A DNA stretch of 25,521 nt from DAOSWM01 sp035380045 (GTDB taxonomy: Bacteria > Bacteroidota > Bacteroidia > Bacteroidales > Tenuifilaceae), in NCBI GenBank assembly GCA_035380045.1, contig DAOSWM010000046.1, positions 1-25,521 of the forward strand, given 5' to 3'. Position numbers and translations under genes: made by a program. Position 1 is the stretch's first letter; each line of letters starts with the position of its first letter. Shown here one piece after another: positions 24,433-25,521 of this stretch. Under the pieces are notes generated by a model. The model was not told where the DNA came from. It made no database searches and saw only the letters and a list, made by a program, of their open reading frames with translations.

Positions 24433-24559
24433 TGTCAAAAAAATGTAGCATGCTAAAAGGTTTTTACTATTTTTGATGTAGTGTTAACATTTATAAAAAA
24501 AATACGTTTAGGTATTGTTGTTCGCATAAGTGTATTATTTTTATGAATTATTTAAGCTA
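24433..24559. other. Non-coding remainder of the 24253-24559 gap
   Basis: An AT-rich stretch with no open reading frame of note. It holds the 10-bp palindrome TAGCATGCTA at 24446-24455 and, 13 bp later, the -7 box of the gene that follows. The palindrome is placed where a regulator could bind, but nothing else supports that. Confidence 0.5.
24468..24475 (+). promoter_or_regulatory. Candidate -7 promoter box of the TPR/coiled-coil gene
   Basis: TATTTTTG matches TAnnTTTG exactly and lies 84 nt before the ATG at 24560. No TTG is found at the right distance upstream; the palindrome 24446-24455 overlaps the expected spacer. Confidence 0.4.
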
Positions 24560-25521
24560 ATGCCAAGCAATCGAACCATACGAAGAGGGGTATTTTTTAC
24601 AGGAATTCTAGTTCTGTTTTTTACAATCAATGTATTTGCCCAGCAAATAGTTGTGCTCCCTCGCGATAAGCAGGAGGAAGTTGACCGTTATCTCGAGTTG
24701 GTTTCACGTTACAAACAGGCCGGAAATACCGAGCAGGCCATATTCTACCTAAATAAAGTAGCCTTTACTTACTGGGAAAATAATGCCCTTCGTGAGGCCG
24801 TAGCCTATTTTGTTGAATCGGTTCCGTTAAACGAGAAAATTGGGAATTACGCTGATATCAAGGCAATTTACAGTAATATTGCTTTGATATATAGTGATTT
24901 GGAGCGATTCGATTTAGCCTTAGAGTACTTCTACAAGAGCCTCGATGCCCGTCGAAAAATGAATGTAAAGTCCGATATAGCGGCAGGGCTTGTTGATGTG
25001 GCCTTTATGCATTCAGTCCTTAATCAGCATGAGAAAGCAATTCCATTACTCGATGAAGCGCTTGAGCTTTCTAGAAACCTTGGAAACCCCAGGTTAACAT
25101 TAAACTGTCTGCGTTTGCTAGCCACAAGTTACGATAAGATTGGGAATATTGCAATGGCTCAGCGAATGAATAGGGAGTTTTCGGAGATTGAGCAGCACGT
25201 AGCACAAATGGAGATAAAGGAGGAGTACGAAGAAATTGTTGGAAAAACACAGGCAGAGGTAGAGCGTGAACGAATGGAACGTATGGCGAAGGCTTTGGAG
25301 CTTGAACTCCAGAAACTTCAGGCTCAAGCTACAGAAGATTCACTGGGATTTGTGGTGCAGTCGAAGCAGGATTCGTTGCTTCGTGCCGAAGAGGTGGCAA
25401 GGCAACGGCAGCAAGAAATCGATTTGCTCGAAGCCCAGCGTGAGCTGCAGGAGTTGGCTCAGAGAGAACTCGAAGCACGAGAGCAGGTGCAACGAACCGT
25501 TATTGTTGCTGGCGCTATTGG
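24560..25521 (+). CDS. Exported TPR and coiled-coil protein, 3' end outside the window
   Basis: An open frame of 320 codons from the ATG at 24560 runs off the window without a stop. Residues 1 to about 28 resemble a signal peptide (VFFTGILVLFFTINVFAQ, cut near AQ-Q). TPR-like helical pairs follow from about 40 to 210 (YLELVSRYKQAGNTEQAIFYLNKVA; AIYSNIALIYSDLERFDLALEYFYKSL; AIPLLDEALELSRNLGN). From about 225 to 310 comes a long, highly charged Glu/Arg/Gln-rich coiled coil. The last residues visible (TVIVAGAIG) look like the start of a membrane helix. In Bacteroidota this order (signal, TPR, coiled coil, membrane helix) often continues into a histidine kinase, a SpoIIE-type phosphatase or a DNA-binding output domain, but that part is not visible, so the function is open. 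Confidence 0.8.
   Translation, partial: MPSNRTIRRGVFFTGILVLFFTINVFAQQIVVLPRDKQEEVDRYLELVSRYKQAGNTEQAIFYLNKVAFTYWENNALREAVAYFVESVPLNEKIGNYADIKAIYSNIALIYSDLERFDLALEYFYKSLDARRKMNVKSDIAAGLVDVAFMHSVLNQHEKAIPLLDEALELSRNLGNPRLTLNCLRLLATSYDKIGNIAMAQRMNREFSEIEQHVAQMEIKEEYEEIVGKTQAEVERERMERMAKALELELQKLQAQATEDSLGFVVQSKQDSLLRAEEVARQRQQEIDLLEAQRELQELAQRELEAREQVQRTVIVAGAI

Noticed and set aside
1..25521. CRISPR array, phage, toxin-antitoxin pair or riboswitch
   Set aside because: No regularly spaced repeats, integrase, phage structural genes, small paired toxin genes or recognisable riboswitch core were seen on either strand.

Overview
The window looks like a chromosomal segment of a Bacteroidota bacterium, most likely in or near the Bacteroidales/Marinilabiliales. 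The grounds are a Porin_10-type putative porin, a GIN-domain (DUF2807) protein, a DUF1573 protein, an MltF-like lipoprotein, very weak Shine-Dalgarno signals, and repeated promoter boxes of the Bacteroidota type (-7 TAnnTTTG, -33 TTG/TTTG). Most of it is housekeeping and envelope genes. No phage, CRISPR array or complete insertion sequence was found. The placement rests on gene families recognised by eye, not on a database search.

Layout from left to right. (1) 1-50: the probable last bases of a tRNA and a strong intrinsic terminator. (2) 82-3712, + strand: an AT-rich putative outer-membrane porin, then an MltF-like lytic transglycosylase lipoprotein. (3) 3725-7799, - strand: a compact three-gene unit, gatE > gatD > CoA-pyrophosphatase-like Nudix hydrolase. 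GatD and GatE are the archaeal-type Glu-tRNA(Gln) amidotransferase, and this is the most unusual content of the window. (4) 7996-13457, + strand: a large AddA/RecB-like helicase-nuclease, a DUF1573 secreted protein with its own terminator, an ABC-transporter ATPase with no permease beside it, and a secreted GIN-domain protein. (5) 13523-20536, - strand: gyrB with its terminator, then (further upstream on that strand) a beta-barrel outer-membrane protein and a 1024-residue exported TPR protein that appear co-transcribed. (6) 20771-21289, + strand: type 1 isopentenyl-diphosphate isomerase. (7) 21291-24252, - strand: a copper P-type ATPase preceded by a lipoprotein of the SagB/nitroreductase type. 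(8) 24253-24559: a non-coding region with a roughly 165-bp MITE-like element. (9) 24560 to the end, + strand: a TPR plus coiled-coil protein cut by the window edge.

Themes: tRNA-dependent glutamine synthesis with an archaeal-type enzyme; envelope functions (porin, transglycosylase, barrel/TPR pair, secreted GIN and DUF1573 proteins); DNA topology and repair (GyrB, AddA-like); copper export; isoprenoid supply. The main finding is the GatDE operon, because the standard bacterial enzyme for this step is GatCAB.
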